Assembly: GCA_034766995.1 (NCBI GenBank)
Contig: CM068322.1
Location: 6,821,589-6,885,588, forward strand
Length of the DNA: 64,000 nucleotides
Reading direction: 5' to 3'
From: Acanthacorydalis orientalis
Lineage: Eukaryota; Arthropoda; Insecta; Megaloptera; Corydalidae
This document shows positions 25,363 to 37,592 of the stretch, in pieces (the first letter of the stretch is position 1; the number at the start of each line of letters is the position of its first letter). A program made the translations under genes and the position numbers. Below the pieces are notes generated by a model. It searched no databases, had not been told where the DNA came from, and worked only from the letters and a program-made list of their open reading frames with translations.

Positions 25363-25530
25363 GGTTTTTATTATTAATATTTTTTTTTCTCAATTTAATG
25401 AAAAAAAAAACATACATTCTGGTTATATTTTTAAAACTGTGGATACATTTACTTCCATAAATTAACTAATTAGGTATTTATAAGAAGCATAAAAAATATC
25501 TATTTTCTAGTATTGATTAAAAGATTCTAT
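23936..25530. other. AT-rich stretch, no gene seen
   Basis: Short microsatellites near 24,584-24,605 and (TA)n at 25,322-25,361. Small frames have no family signature. Confidence 0.5.
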
Positions 25531-25535
25531 ATATG

Positions 25536-25661
25536 GGGTGATTCAATTTAGGCTTTCACATGAAATTATTAAAAAAAATGCAAAAATTAAATAATAACAT
25601 GTTTTTTTAGTTTTTGCTATTTTTTTAATACCTTCATATGAAAGTATAAATTGAACCATCC
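25536..25661. mobile_element. 126-bp near-palindromic MITE
   Basis: The left arm starts GGGTGATTCAATTTAGGCTT, then TCACATGAA. The reverse complement of the right end starts GGATGGTTCAATTTATACTT, then TCATATGAA. Complementarity continues for about 55 bp per arm through TTATTAAAAAAAATGCAAAA-type sequence, so nearly the whole element is a hairpin. It has no coding capacity. The target duplication is not clear (TA-rich flanks). The small size and long TIRs suggest a Tc1/mariner-type MITE. Confidence 0.75.
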
Positions 25662-26204
25662 AATACATATATCGTTTATTACAAATTCCTCTTTAATAAT
25701 GAAAATAATTTACAACTCTAAGAATACAGAGTTGGATTTAAGAAAACTATTATTGAACTTAAATATGTATAGTATACCTTTTGTTAGACAAACTGATTGG
25801 AAGATTAGATATAAATTATTGAAATGGAAGGCTTTTCAGTTTAAATTCTAATAATGGTAATTGGAACTTGGGAGGTTTTTCATATTGTACATAAATGCTT
25901 TTGTAAAGGAGTTTTATATTTTTACATCCTAAACAAAAATAAATTTTATTCAACTTTTAGTAGATAATTCTTACTGGAAAAATTTTTTAATACTTTGATT
26001 TTCTGTACATTGTTTTTATATTAAAAAAAATAAATGAATGGTTTTTTTTTTTGGTACGCATCTACCAGATGTATTATTGTTTTCAAGTACTCATAGTTTG
26101 ATAACTACCACCACACTTATTACTACCAGTTTTGACTATTATATTGTTTCACGTCTTCACGTGGATTAATATTTACTTTTTGATTTTTTTTATCTAGGTT
26201 TATC
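25662..26204. other. AT-rich stretch, no gene seen
   Basis: A 66-residue frame here has no recognisable features. Confidence 0.45.
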
Positions 26205-26206
26205 TA

Positions 26207-26769
26207 TTAGGTTAATACAAAAATAATTACGGTGTATGACTTTCAATTTTATATACGTTTTTAATTTAAGTGGTTTTAAGTGATCCAGAACTACTGAATG
26301 ACTAACGTCTAACTTTTGTACAAGCTCTCAAATTATTGTGTGTGGTTCTGATTCAACTAACGCCTTCAGTTGGTCGTTATGAACTGAAAAAGAACACCGG
26401 CCATCTTATTCAACTTCAAGGCCCTCATTCCCAGTATAATTTTTTTGGAATCACCATTGCACCGTACGCTCCTTAACAGTACCCACACCAAAAGCATAGT
26501 TTAATTTACATACCGTTTCTACTGCTTTACCACCCGTTTTGATTTCTCATAAAAAATACTTTTATTTGATTCTTTTTTATATTTAACTCAACACCCCAAT
26601 TTGAAATAAAATTAATAATAAAACCACAATGGATGTTACCAAAATACATACCGAGAACTACACTTTAAAAAAATATTAACTTGAAGACGATGACATGATA
26701 CTTTTATTGCAAAAAGTTAAGGTTATAATCCAGAAAACAAAAACTGCGATCATTTTCTTACCAACGTAA
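26207..26769 (-). mobile_element. Hsmar1-like mariner deletion derivative, copy C (563 bp, reversed)
   Basis: TTAGGTTAATACAAAAATAA at 26,207 is the mutated coding-distal TIR; the other end is TTTTCTTACCAACGTAA at 26,769. The minus strand carries the truncated N-terminal transposase: leader with TTTTATTATTAATTTTATTT, helix-turn-helix remnants, HNDQL hinge and the second HTH ending in HLKPLKLK-like codons, then the same jump to the TIR as copies A and B. The start codon has become ATA and there are frameshifts. TA is clear on one flank only (26,205-26,206). Confidence 0.85.
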
Positions 26770-27046
26770 TGTTTACAGGATCCTGCTTTTTGTCTATAAT
26801 GTGAATATTTTAGTTTAGCCATCCTCTTATCCTTTCGATCACTAATGTAAGTAAAATTTGTTTCGATGCCTGTTTAGATTCTTCAATTATTTTTCTTTTA
26901 ATTTTTGTATACTTTTTTATACAGTTACACAGTTATTCGACATGCACACTCTTAAAACGTGTCTATATTTATCTCTTGGTATAGGTTTCTGTTGAATAAA
27001 TTTTCTACTTGTTTAATATTCATTTAAGGAGTTGGTTTAGTGTCTC

Positions 27047-27105
<59 letters not shown>

Positions 27106-28930
27106 CGTTTTTTTTTTCTATGCCGTGATACTCAACTTATATCATTTGAGGAGTTTATTACCTGTCATATCTAATCAGGCCGAAAATTTATTCAATAAGA
27201 CGAATTGGTAGCAATATTTTGATCTAAAAGTCTATTATGATTCAGAGATTTTGTATTATAAATGTAAATAATTTCAATTGTTGATCATAAATAACAAGTA
27301 TTCCGTAATATTGGAGCATGATACACAGTCTGTAGCTTTCTACATCCGATGCTTTCCAGTCTGTGTCTTCTCATAACATCTTGGTGCGTTAACCCAAGGG
27401 TGGTCCTGTGTGCACCCTTTTATCATAAATACTGTTTTTTTCCTCAAATATATATTACATTAGCCTACTAGCGGCAAGAGTGGTCAAGAATTCTTAACCA
27501 ATGATGGCGATTCAAAATTTTTTATCAAGCTATCTGCAAATGGTATAACTTTCGATATGGTTAGTAATGAGAACGATATGAATTATTGTATGTTCAGGGG
27601 AAGAATGTGACGAAATCAAGACGTTTAGAAAAAGGTCCATAAACGTTACAGATGAAAAAATACCCTAATTTCAGAATAAATTGAAGAGAATGGAATATCT
27701 TAATAATGAGTTAAAATTATCATGGATGAGTCACGTATATTAACTCTAACTTTGATATTAGTGGCGCTTGCCTAATTGAGCTATATACAATATTTTAATA
27801 GCATGGAAGGAAACTTATAATCTTTAGGTTTTACAAAATTTGTAAGAAGAAAATTTATCACTGAACTGTATAGTGTACCAATATCATATTTGGAATAAAA
27901 AATTAATTTAATTTTACTTAACAATCTTTTCAGTAGTAAAAAAAAACTGTTCATGCATATGAAAAGATTAATCATTGTAGCTGTTACATGTAGTAAAGTG
28001 AAAGATGAATTAATTTTACCTTTTAAACCTGAAGATATTCATTTAAATTTATTATCTAGTCGAGTTTGACTAAATCTAAGATTTATGAACTCTAATGTTT
28101 AGAAATTAAATTAAATAGTTTATCTGTATAAATATATGATAGTGTACATATATATCTAATCCTACATTATTCTGTTAATATGTGCCGTGTAATATTTCGA
28201 AATAAAATTTTATTAATTTACCAGTTGTCTTGTTAAATAGATAAGTAAATTATAATCATCTCTATATTTTTACGTTTTGTTGCATCGAAATAAGGAAAAA
28301 CTTTCAACCATTTGTTAGTCATCTATATTTTATATGAATGTTTTAATAAAACGTAATACGAATCAAAATTTTCAGAATTTCTTTTAGTCAGAATGAATTT
28401 TAAAATACTTATAAACAAGTTAAATCAGAGGGTTAATTATAAATTAGTGTAAATATACTCAATAAAAATAAAAAGAAATGGCTGCTGTATAATATATTAT
28501 TTACCTTTTTGTACATCATATCTTATTTACCATAGCAAATATGAATTTATTGTAAATGCGATACAAACATACATTTTATCTATATTCGTGTTTTCTTTAA
28601 TCCAGAACTAGAATGATTTTAGTTCGTGTTCCTATTATTTTGTTTTTATGTTTAATAATCGGGTTTTTATGTAATATAAATCTCTATGTACCTTCGTAAA
28701 GTAAGGCAGGGATGTAGATTGTTTTGAAAAAACTGCCGAACACTATAATACATATTTTATTTAAAATAACATTCAATGAAAAATATCATTTCGGGTTTTT
28801 CGGTCTACGTATTACATTTCTTAATATTAAATTTATATTCTCGTACAGCAATACTATATATATATAAATATATATGTATGCATATTTACATATATATATA
28901 TATATAAGATCATTTATATGTCAGATATAA
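26770..28930. other. AT-rich stretch, one (TA)n array, no gene seen
   Basis: (TA)n at 27,049-27,102. The patch at about 27,330-27,540 is slightly GC-richer (GTTAACCCAAGGGTGGTCCT) but matches no family I know. Small frames are unsupported. Confidence 0.45.
27049..27102. repeat. (TA)n microsatellite
   Basis: Pure TA array. Confidence 0.95.
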
Positions 28931-28974
28931 TCTTTTTGAAAAAATATGTGGAAAAAAACACAGCGTATATGTTT

Positions 28975-29545
28975 GTGTGTGTGTACGTGTGTGTGTGCGA
29001 AAGGCACAACTGACACGTCCGCCATAAAATCGTCATCGAATCAAAACCACATGTGCGCCGAGGCAAAATCGAGACATGCATTTGTGAAATATGACTTTTT
29101 CATCAACGCGAATGTGTGCCGGTGGCGCGAAGCCGCTTCTGCGCCGACCGACTGAAACGACCTGAACGAGTCGGTCAGAGCGAGCGGCTGTCGGTTTTTC
29201 ATATCGAGAGCTTTTGCGACGCTGTCGGCATACCGATACGACGACGTTTTGGACATATGTATGAACACTCAGACGGGCGATCGTCCGGTATAGCCGTGCA
29301 AGTTGGTGGTTTTTAGCTCTATCTAGGCATCGAATCGAAACGAGTCTGCAGATTGTATAGACGTTGAGCGTATGTGAAACGACGATATGACGACGACGAC
29401 GTCGAAGTCGCTTTTCCGTTCCGTTGGTTTCCCGTCGCGCTGTTCCATGAACGATAAGTAATGCGTTCGCATCTGTCATACACAGTCCTGTGAGATGCGG
29501 TCTGCGTTTGCATGTTCCCTACAGACCGATCCATGTTATCAATAG
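28975..29545. promoter_or_regulatory. CpG-rich island; possible promoter or 5' exon
   Basis: The strongest CpG enrichment in the window (GCGCGAAGCCGCTTCTGCGC, GACCTGAACGAGTCGGTC, GACGACGACGACGTCG). It begins after a TG-rich microsatellite (28,975-28,997). Overlapping frames on both strands, including a 148-residue Arg-rich minus-strand frame, have no domain, and all look like by-products of GC-rich, stop-poor DNA. Short trinucleotide GAC runs are present. It would fit a neuronal-type insect promoter with a long 5' UTR, but there is no direct evidence of transcription. Confidence 0.35.
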
Positions 29546-31530
29546 CAACCGGAGATTATTGATATCGAAACAAAAATCTTTTTTTTTATAAGCTCCACGA
29601 AACTTTTAAAACAAATATATTCGAGTATTGAATGCGTCATTATTCGCGGATTCTGATGGAAATTCCAAAAATCTAAATAAAAACGTTGTACCTTTTGTCA
29701 TTTGTAATGCTCACTAGATAGATTTTAGTGCAAGTGCAAACTATTTGTTAGCTGAATTTATTCTGTTTCTTTGAAGATTTTTTTGGTGTTAGTTTGAGAT
29801 TCAATTTGATTTTACGATTTTTGATATCTTTGAAACGTTCAGAATATTCGTAGGTTATTTACAACTCGAAAAAATGTAATATATGACCGTTGAATACATA
29901 AGTGAACGTCTAGCTAAATAAATAATTCATGCCCTTATATTTGAAGTCAAACAATAATAAAAAGAATTAAATTGAAAACGTAGTCTTAATCAATAACATA
30001 TTGTGTAATTATTATCAATTCACAGTATTACAATATGAATTCTAATCCATCCTTTTCATATTTGTTTTTTTTTTACGAATAGTTTCCGGTATGCACACGC
30101 TCAAAAAACCACAATTTTTAATTTTTTTTTTAAAAAAAGAAAAATAATTTTATGGTGGTTTTTGCATTTTTTTTAACATATGTTTGAAATTCTAAAATAA
30201 TTTTTGGTTTTTATTTTTTTAAAAACGAAATGGATGATTTTTATAATGAATCTCTCAGAAATCTTTTTCGATGGTGGGACGTCCAGCATCTTAAATGCTG
30301 ACCTGAAACTAAGAAAACAAAATTTCCGAAGTGGTGATCTTCAAACACTAACTTTTTTTGCAAATTTATGACATTTCAAAGTGAAAATGCATAATTTTTC
30401 AGTATTTTTGTTACTCGTCCCCCTAAAAAAAATTGAAAATTAAAATATTTCAAAATATTAAAGGTTTACTGCCTGAAAAACATTTTTTCTTTAATTTAAA
30501 AACGGTTTATGTGAATCTATCAATTAGTTTTTGGAACATTTGTCCCACCAGTTTGAAAAATGATGTTTCGAGAAAAACCTGTTTGAAGTCTTGCGCTACA
30601 ACAGTTTTCCACATGCGTCGACATCTACTTAACAGCTATAACATAGATAATGTCTCCAGTTTTCAAATTTCATTGATTAGTGCACATTTTTGAAATATGA
30701 AAAAATCTAAAAATAAAAAAGAACGTAAAGTATTAATACATTTAATAGTTACTTAAAAAAAACCTAATAATTAAAATTGAGACAGAATCGTAAAACTTTT
30801 AAATAAAAGTACTGAATGGATTTTTCAAACTTCCATAAATAAGAATTTTTTTCTAATTAACAACAGTAAATTATTAATTACACATATTTTCATTGATACT
30901 TATGTTAAATTTAATATTGATGCTAAATTGTAAGAGCGATAAGATTTGAAATAACTAAGTAAAGGTAAGTTAAGTAGTGATAAGTAAATATAATTAGTAA
31001 TAAGTAAAAAAATAAGTAGTAATTTTTCTGGAAAGCCTGATATTGATACAAAAATGCGCATTAGTATAATTTAAAAAGGTTAATAATCAATTATTCAAAA
31101 TTTTTGTTCATGAAAACAGAGTTGTGGCTTGGAAGATGAAAAATTTTCAAACATCTTTTAGGGTTATTTTTAGCATTAATATTTATTCTAATTGAAATAA
31201 AAAAAATTAATTTACTTTACTTGATCTAGATGCTTTATAGTTTTAATATCATGTTCACAACAAGTAAGTTTTTTTATAGCCATTCCATTTTTTTAAATTG
31301 ATTGTTAATTATCTTCGACAGCGACATTTCATATATTATTTCAGTCGCTACATCTGCAAACTTAATTTCATCTAGTCATGTCCTTAGTGGATGACGTTGA
31401 CAAAGAACAGCCACAAGTTGATTGAAAATCGATGTTCTAGAAACTCAGAGAATATAATTCTCTTCTGTATATCATTTCAGCTACAACGTGAAATAAGGGC
31501 AGGTCAATTACTTTATAGTTAATGAAGTTT
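29546..31530. other. AT-rich stretch with repeat-like sequence at about 30.1-30.7 kb
   Basis: No gene is seen. The part from about 30,240 to 30,680 (AGCATCTTAAATGCTGACCT, TTTCGAGAAAAACCTGTTTG) resembles the non-coding body of dispersed insect repeats. I cannot name it. The 86-residue frame inside it lacks any domain. Confidence 0.35.
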
Positions 31531-31545
31531 TACACATACATAAAG

Positions 31546-31590
<45 letters not shown>
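31546..31590. repeat. (TA)n microsatellite
   Basis: TA array followed by TGTATGTATG. It lies at the 3' end of the possible SINE described next. Confidence 0.95.
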
Positions 31591-31602
<12 letters not shown>

Positions 31603-31690
31603 ACTAAAGTTGGACAAAAATCGTCTGTCCGTTGAGAATCGAACGCGCGAGACGAACCAAGTCGAAATCGTCCTTCAACCGCATCGTACA
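31591..31690 (-). repeat. possible tRNA-derived SINE head
   Basis: On the minus strand GCGTTCGATTCTC (about 31,633-31,645) matches the RNA polymerase III B box GGTTCGANTCC closely. Upstream TGCGGTTGAAGG is a weak A box, closer to the B box than in a true tRNA. Downstream CAACGGACAGACGA leads into a TA-rich tail, as in some SINEs. It cannot fold as an intact tRNA. Low certainty. Confidence 0.25.
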
Positions 31691-32085
31691 GTAAGCAAAA
31701 GAACCATGTTCCGCCCAAACACACATAAAAGAACGCCTCCTGGGTACAAGAAGTCGACATCGCGAGGCGGTCTCGAAACGCTTTGTTGTTGTTGACTAAC
31801 CAAAAGAAAAGCTGATGACCCGGTGATTAATCTTATTCAACTTTTTCCACTGCTGATTACACGGTTTATCTCCGGAAATTTAATTTTGAAATGTTTTCTA
31901 CGTTTTCGGTGCGCCAAACCCGTTTCACGTTCTCCGTTCGTATATCAATCATTAAGTAAACATTGTGTTTCGTCGACGGCTTGCTTTTCTGAATACATTA
32001 ACGATATGATTTTTATATATGTCGGAGGAAAAAAACGTATAAACATATACGTCTACGAGCGCGTGGTCGTCTTGTTTTAAACGCC
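31691..32085. other. CpG-richer patch
   Basis: Moderate CpG density (GAAGTCGACATCGCGAGGCG, ACGAGCGCGTGGTCG) against AT-rich flanks. Small frames on both strands are unsupported. It may be regulatory or an old repeat. Confidence 0.25.
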
Positions 32086-32163
32086 CTGTTTTTAAAACAT
32101 CAAACGGAATTTCAGTTATGTTCATGTAAAGGATTGTAATGAAACGGTTGATTGTTTTCTTTT

Positions 32164-32185
32164 CACACACACACATACGTACATT

Positions 32186-32244
<59 letters not shown>
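32164..32244. repeat. (CA)n-(TA)n microsatellite
   Basis: CA-rich run with CGTACATT interruption, then TA repeat. Confidence 0.95.
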
Positions 32245-32247
<3 letters not shown>

Positions 32248-32340
32248 GAATCCACTAGAATATATATGTAAAGTATCCATAAAGAATGAATTCTACTAAT
32301 TTAATCACATTTAAATTTAATGTTCTTTTCTTAATTAACA

Positions 32341-32343
<3 letters not shown>

Positions 32344-32400
<57 letters not shown>

Positions 32401-32420
32401 TACATGTGTGTGTGTGTGTA
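32344..32420. repeat. (TA)n-(TG)n microsatellite
   Basis: TA array, a TACATATACA interruption, then TG repeat. Confidence 0.95.
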
Positions 32421-33790
32421 AAGTAGTTTTATTGCGCCATTAACCCATTTTTCTCTAGCATTACTTTAACACAGCATTAAAACAATATATTTTTTTATTA
32501 CGTTCAACTTTAATTTGTATTCATGAAAATGTTTTTTTTTATAATAAAATAAATATTAATTACTACATATAAAATATAATATGCATAAATTTAAACAGTG
32601 GAATCTTTTTGAACAATTTAAAAATTCTATAAAATCCTAAATTTGAAGTAATTTATGTCATATAACAATTATGTAAACAATGTGTACTTCTTCGATACCT
32701 TCGGATCTTTGATAAATCTTTCTATGAATTAATTAACAGAAGGTTTGTTTGGAGTATGTAGCGTGTCATTTCCATCGCGAAAATATTTATTCAACCAGTT
32801 TGCAATTTTGTACTTTATGCCATCACCTCCAACCCAAATACACAATGCTACTAATATCTAAGATTATATTTAGAAGATCAGTGTAAATAAATATATTATT
32901 CTGTTGAAAAATTCAACACTTCGTTTTTGTTGACATACTGTCTAATTTTTATCCGGTTTTTTATGTCCTAGCGGGTGATCGTGTCATTATTTTTACTATG
33001 AAAACAAGTGCAGCTATTAAAGTTATTTGTGCACTGATTGTCTATTCATTACACGTTCAGTAATTAGATTTAGAGATATAAAACAATAATTTTTTATTTT
33101 GTGTATTCAGTAGGTTTATAAAAACAAGTTTACACACGAGCGAATGAAGTGTGCTTGTGTCACTGACATTTTTGTACGTAGTTGTATTCTTAGTTATACA
33201 TATTATAGTTATACATTGTATTCTTAGTATACACATATTCAGATTTATATTGCGGTGTGTTATATAAAGTTATGGAAAGTGAATGAAAATTATTTGAATT
33301 AAGTAATTTTGAAATATTTAATATTTATTTATATGTTGTATTCAAAGCATGATAGAAGAAAATAGTCATAATGATGAATACGTTGTTACGTACATATAAC
33401 CATTTGCCGATTAACTGAGCGACGAAAAAATATTACCAGCAATAATGAAAACATAAGCACGTTGAAAGATTTACTACAAATGAACCATTCCTTTTGAAAT
33501 TATGATTGTTATTTCGATAGTATATTTGTCATTATTAATAATGATGTAAAAAATATTTGCTATGTTTTTTATACAAGGAGTCTCTTTTAATGATTTAACT
33601 TGCTCAGTTTGTCCAAAGTCTGCTGCAATTGAGTCCTTAAAAAAATTTCTCGCAACGTCATCTCTCGATAAGTGGTTACGTTAGGAAACTTGATATTTCA
33701 AGTATATCCAGATAAAATGGCAAGGCGCTAGCATCAGTGTCATTAGTTTTAACATTAAATGCGGCAGTATCTTATTCACGCTCTTCAAAA
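32421..33790. other. AT-rich stretch, no gene seen
   Basis: A small partial duplication (GTATTCTTAGTTATACA / GTATTCTTAGTATACACA) at about 33,184-33,235. Otherwise nothing recognised. Confidence 0.45.
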
Positions 33791-33797
33791 ATACAAT

Positions 33798-34745
33798 ATG
33801 GAAGAAAAAGCCAATATTTAATTCTGTTTTAAACTAGGAAAAACAGCTTGTGAAACGTGAGAAATAATGAAAACTGTGTACAGTAGTGATTATTTTGATC
33901 GTTCCAACGTTTTTACGGGAGTGGAGGGAAAATAGCAGATGCTTCATAACCACTTCCGTCAAAAACAAGTCGTACTTCCAAAAACATGCAAAAAGTAATT
34001 GAAATCTTTCAGTCAGATCGATGTGTCTGCATAACTCATCGAGGAGGTCACTGACACACCTAAAAGCACTGTTCATCAAATTCGGACTGAGGATTGGAAA
34101 AATGAAAGGTCTGTGCACCCTTTGTACCGCAAATTTGATTAATTTGATGCAATTTGGCATCAAAAAGATGCCAGAGTGAATTATTGCAGACATGCTGAGA
34201 GCGGCCGACATTAATCATAAATTCATGAAAAACTTCATAACAGTGACGAAATATGGTATTTTCAATACGAACCACTCATAACGAAGCGGAGTGCCGAATG
34301 AAAGTACCCAGAAGAGACAAAATCAAAGAAAGTTCGTATGCTGAAGAGCCAAATCAAGACATTGCTGTGTCGTTTGTGGAACAAGATTCTTCGAGTTCGA
34401 CCTGAATATAGAGATCAAGGATTTGAATGGCTTCTGCACGTTAATGCACCAGTGCAGAAATATAATATTGTACGGGACTTCTTGACCAGAAAATACATCA
34501 CAGTGCTTGAAAACCTCCCGTATCCATCTAGTTTGACTCCGTTTGACCTCCAGTTATTCTCAAAACTCAAGCTGTGGAAGAAAGGGAAGCGTTACGACAC
34601 CAATCAGGAGATCCAAAGGGCTTCAACCGCGGTGTTAAAGGTAATTCCGAAAACGAGGTACAGTACTAGTTCGAAAAATGTTTTAATCACTTCCAGTTTT
34701 TTATTGAGTCAAAAAGAGTGTATTTTGAATAAAAACAAAAAAATA
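33798..34745 (+). pseudogene. decayed mariner-type transposase
   Basis: ATG at 33,798 opens MEEKANI, a stop, then FCFKLGKTACET, the start of mariner-type transposases (MEQ-x-x-x-I-K-F-x-x-K-L-G-K-T-A-x-E-T). Readable pieces in several frames follow: STVHQIRTEDW, then SDEIWYFQYEP around the first catalytic site, then the long frame from 34,338. That frame contains ILRVRPEYRDQG, WLLHVNAPVQKYNIVRDFLT, then PFDLQLFSKLKLWKKGKRYD. The motif normally reading LLHDNAPVH has Val for the second catalytic Asp. The third Asp may survive in PFD. There are many stops and frameshifts. No clear TIR pair is visible; the right side near 34,836-34,875 may hold a terminus. Confidence 0.8.
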
Positions 34746-34776
34746 ATTTAAGTTTGTAATTTTAAAACTATTTATT

Positions 34777-34813
34777 AAATTATTTTTTAAGTTGTAAACT
34801 TAAAAAATAATTT
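34777..34813. repeat. perfect 17-bp inverted repeat
   Basis: AAATTATTTTTTAAGTT (34,777-34,793) and AACTTAAAAAATAATTT (34,797-34,813) are exact complements around GTA. AATTTAAGTTTG also repeats directly on both sides. It lies just past the decayed mariner. Confidence 0.85.
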
Positions 34814-36599
34814 AAGTTTGTGTTGTAATTTTTTTCGGTACCTTCACCCTCATCCTGGACAGACTGTATTATACATAATACTAACCTGGATTACGTGTGA
34901 CAGTCATTAAAATAAACTATTAATCTATCGAAGATTTGATTAAAATGATATTACAATTATTCGGCATGGTTAAAAAATTCGTTGTATAAAAAACAATATA
35001 ATAAAATAGTTGAATGCGTAGCGATTCCAAGTTTCTATCATTGATTACAATTCTCAGTGACAGAAACTTACAATCTCTACGCCATCGCTATTCCATACTC
35101 TAAAATCTTTTGAAACTGACAATACTGTCAACGATTTTGATATTGTATATATAATATACTAACAATTGTTTGTTTAATGTGAGCTTTAGTGTAATATAAT
35201 TATTTTTGAATTAAAGTTTTAAATTATTTCTGAGGTAATAACCGATTTCGATCTAAATTCTCTGGAGGAATATATAAGACGCATCATTTTTTTTTAAATA
35301 ACTCGATCCTTACTTAAGTTATTCAGATAAAACTTCATGTATCTTATAGAAATAATAATTACATTTCGGTTACTTTTCAGGTATTTAACAGAATAAAAAC
35401 TGTACCCACAAAATACAAGAAAGTGAAACCACAATACTTTCTTATTGAATTAATATCTAAATTTTAATCTATTCAGTGTTTTTCAATCTTTAATACAGAA
35501 AGAGTAGTTTTATGATATTTTTTATTAATGGATTATTCATTTCAAGAAATGAATTTTAATATTATAATTTTGTTTCGCAACGTAAATGCGAAATTTATAA
35601 AAAAAATATTGAAATCTTTCAAATCCGTCTAGAATGGTATATTTTTCAAAATATTGAATGAAAATATATTCACTTCGTTTTGGAAATACTAAATTTTGTA
35701 TTGTCAAAAAAGTTTCAAAATATTGTATTAAAAAGATAAGAGAGAAATAGATAAGAGAAAATCGAAGTGTCATCCATATTCCGTTCGAAACTCATAGATT
35801 TCTTTACTTAAGAAAAAGTACACTTATTTTTTCTGTTTCTCAGTCAAATAAAAAAGTCATTATCGATGACTCGTAATTTGTGGATTACGATAGAATTCGT
35901 ATGGAAATGTTTATAAATAAGAAACAAAAATATTTTAAATCTAAATTTTTTTATGGTTTGCTGGAGATATAAAATTTCATTTATGAGATGTTTTTCACAT
36001 TGACCAAAGTTAAATGTTTTTTAGACTAAATTTATATTTGAATTTTTTACTATTGAAGTATTAGTATTTTATTCTTGTTTCATTTAAATTTTGTCAGTAT
36101 ATATATATATAAGTTTACGTATATATATATATATATATATAAATTAAACGTTCTTTTTTACTTGAACATTTTTTAATAACAGAAACATTTCATCATGAAT
36201 ACATTTACATAGTTAATATATCATTATTATGATAAATGAAATTAGTTTCAAATTATAAGCGATGTTAACTTTCATTAAATACTCGTCCTGTTTAAGTTTT
36301 AAAATAATTTAATGAAAAGAAACAGTATATCAACATTCAGGGATAATGTAATTAATTAAGAATTTTCATATAATTAAGCAGAATATAATATAGCGTAAAG
36401 AATTAAATATTCCAAATGTAATGAATATAATTCTTGTGGTTGTGTCATGTTGGAAAATGTTCACAATAGTGTAATATGCTTTATATTATTCAAGAATATT
36501 TGTAAATGTTTTGTTTATTATACCTACTGTTTTTTAAAGATTTGAAAGCTTTTTATGCATATTTATAATAATAATTTAAAAATTGATAAAATTGGAAGA

Positions 36600-36600
<1 letters not shown>
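34814..36600. other. AT-rich stretch, no gene seen
   Basis: Short TA runs near 36,102-36,140. A 78-residue minus-strand frame at 35.5-35.8 kb is rich in Phe/Tyr/Ile and unsupported. Confidence 0.45.

Positions 36601-36604
<4 letters not shown>

Positions 36605-36664
<60 letters not shown>
36605..36664. repeat. (TA)n microsatellite, left part of an interrupted tract
   Basis: 60-bp TA array that runs straight into the TIR of the mariner at 36,665. The tract continues at 37,596 on the other side. Confidence 0.95.
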
Positions 36665-36665
<1 letters not shown>

Positions 36666-37592
36666 GAGGTTAGACAATTAAGTAATGCGACAAAATTCAA
36701 AAATCGAGTATATTTAAAAATTAAGGTACATCGCTGCGATCCCCTTCAAAGTAGTCCCCTCCCGCATCTATACACTTATTCCAGCGAGTTTTCCAGTTTT
36801 CGTAACAATTCTGGAACACTTCTTGTGGAACCTCTCCGAGTACCCTCGTCACAGATTCTTGGATATCTTCAACGGAGTCAAAATGTCGACCTTTGACAAA
36901 TTTTTTCATATGGGGGAATAGGAAAAAGTCGCAGGGTGACATGTCCGGTGAATAGGGCGGTTGTGGTAACGTTGCGATGCCTTTAGACGTCAAAAACTGA
37001 GAGACACTGAACGCACTGTGACAGGGAACATTGTCGTGATGCAGAACCCAAGTCTTCGCGATCTCTGGACGCACTCTGAGCACCCTTTTTCGTAATTTTT
37101 CGAGCACATTGCGGTAGAATACTTGATTTACGGTTTGTCCAGGTGGTACGAACTCTTTGTGAACCACCCCTTTGCTGTCGAAGAAGCAAATCAACATGGT
37201 TTTCACTTTGGAATTCCGCGCCTCGTCTTTGACGCTCTCACGGCCTTTTTTAAAATCGGCATGCCACCGAAGCACCTGACTACGACTCAGGGCATCACTA
37301 CCATACACTTTAAGCACTTTTTCATAAGTTTCTGTCGCGGTTTCGCCGAGTTGTGCACAAAATTTTATCGCGCACCGTTGCTCTAAATTTCTCTGTTCCA
37401 TTTTCGTGACATGCACTACTCGCGCGTTGTTACAAAACACTAAACAGCTGGCGAAGAAATGATCGTACGAGGGTGGTCAAGGTCTCAATCGAGAGAGTAG
37501 GGATCTGCTATTACGGTGGCGGAGTTACAGGTTCGCAGTGTTACCACAGGCCGAGAAAAAAAATCGGTCGCATTACTTAATTGTCTGACCTC

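Noticed and set aside
29033..29479. 148-residue Arg-rich minus-strand frame as a gene
   Set aside because: Overlapping frames are open on both strands because the DNA is GC-rich and stop-poor. No domain and no codon pattern support it.
34338..34751. 137-residue ORF as an intact gene
   Set aside because: It is the C-terminal part of a decayed mariner transposase, with upstream frames broken and the second catalytic Asp replaced by Val.
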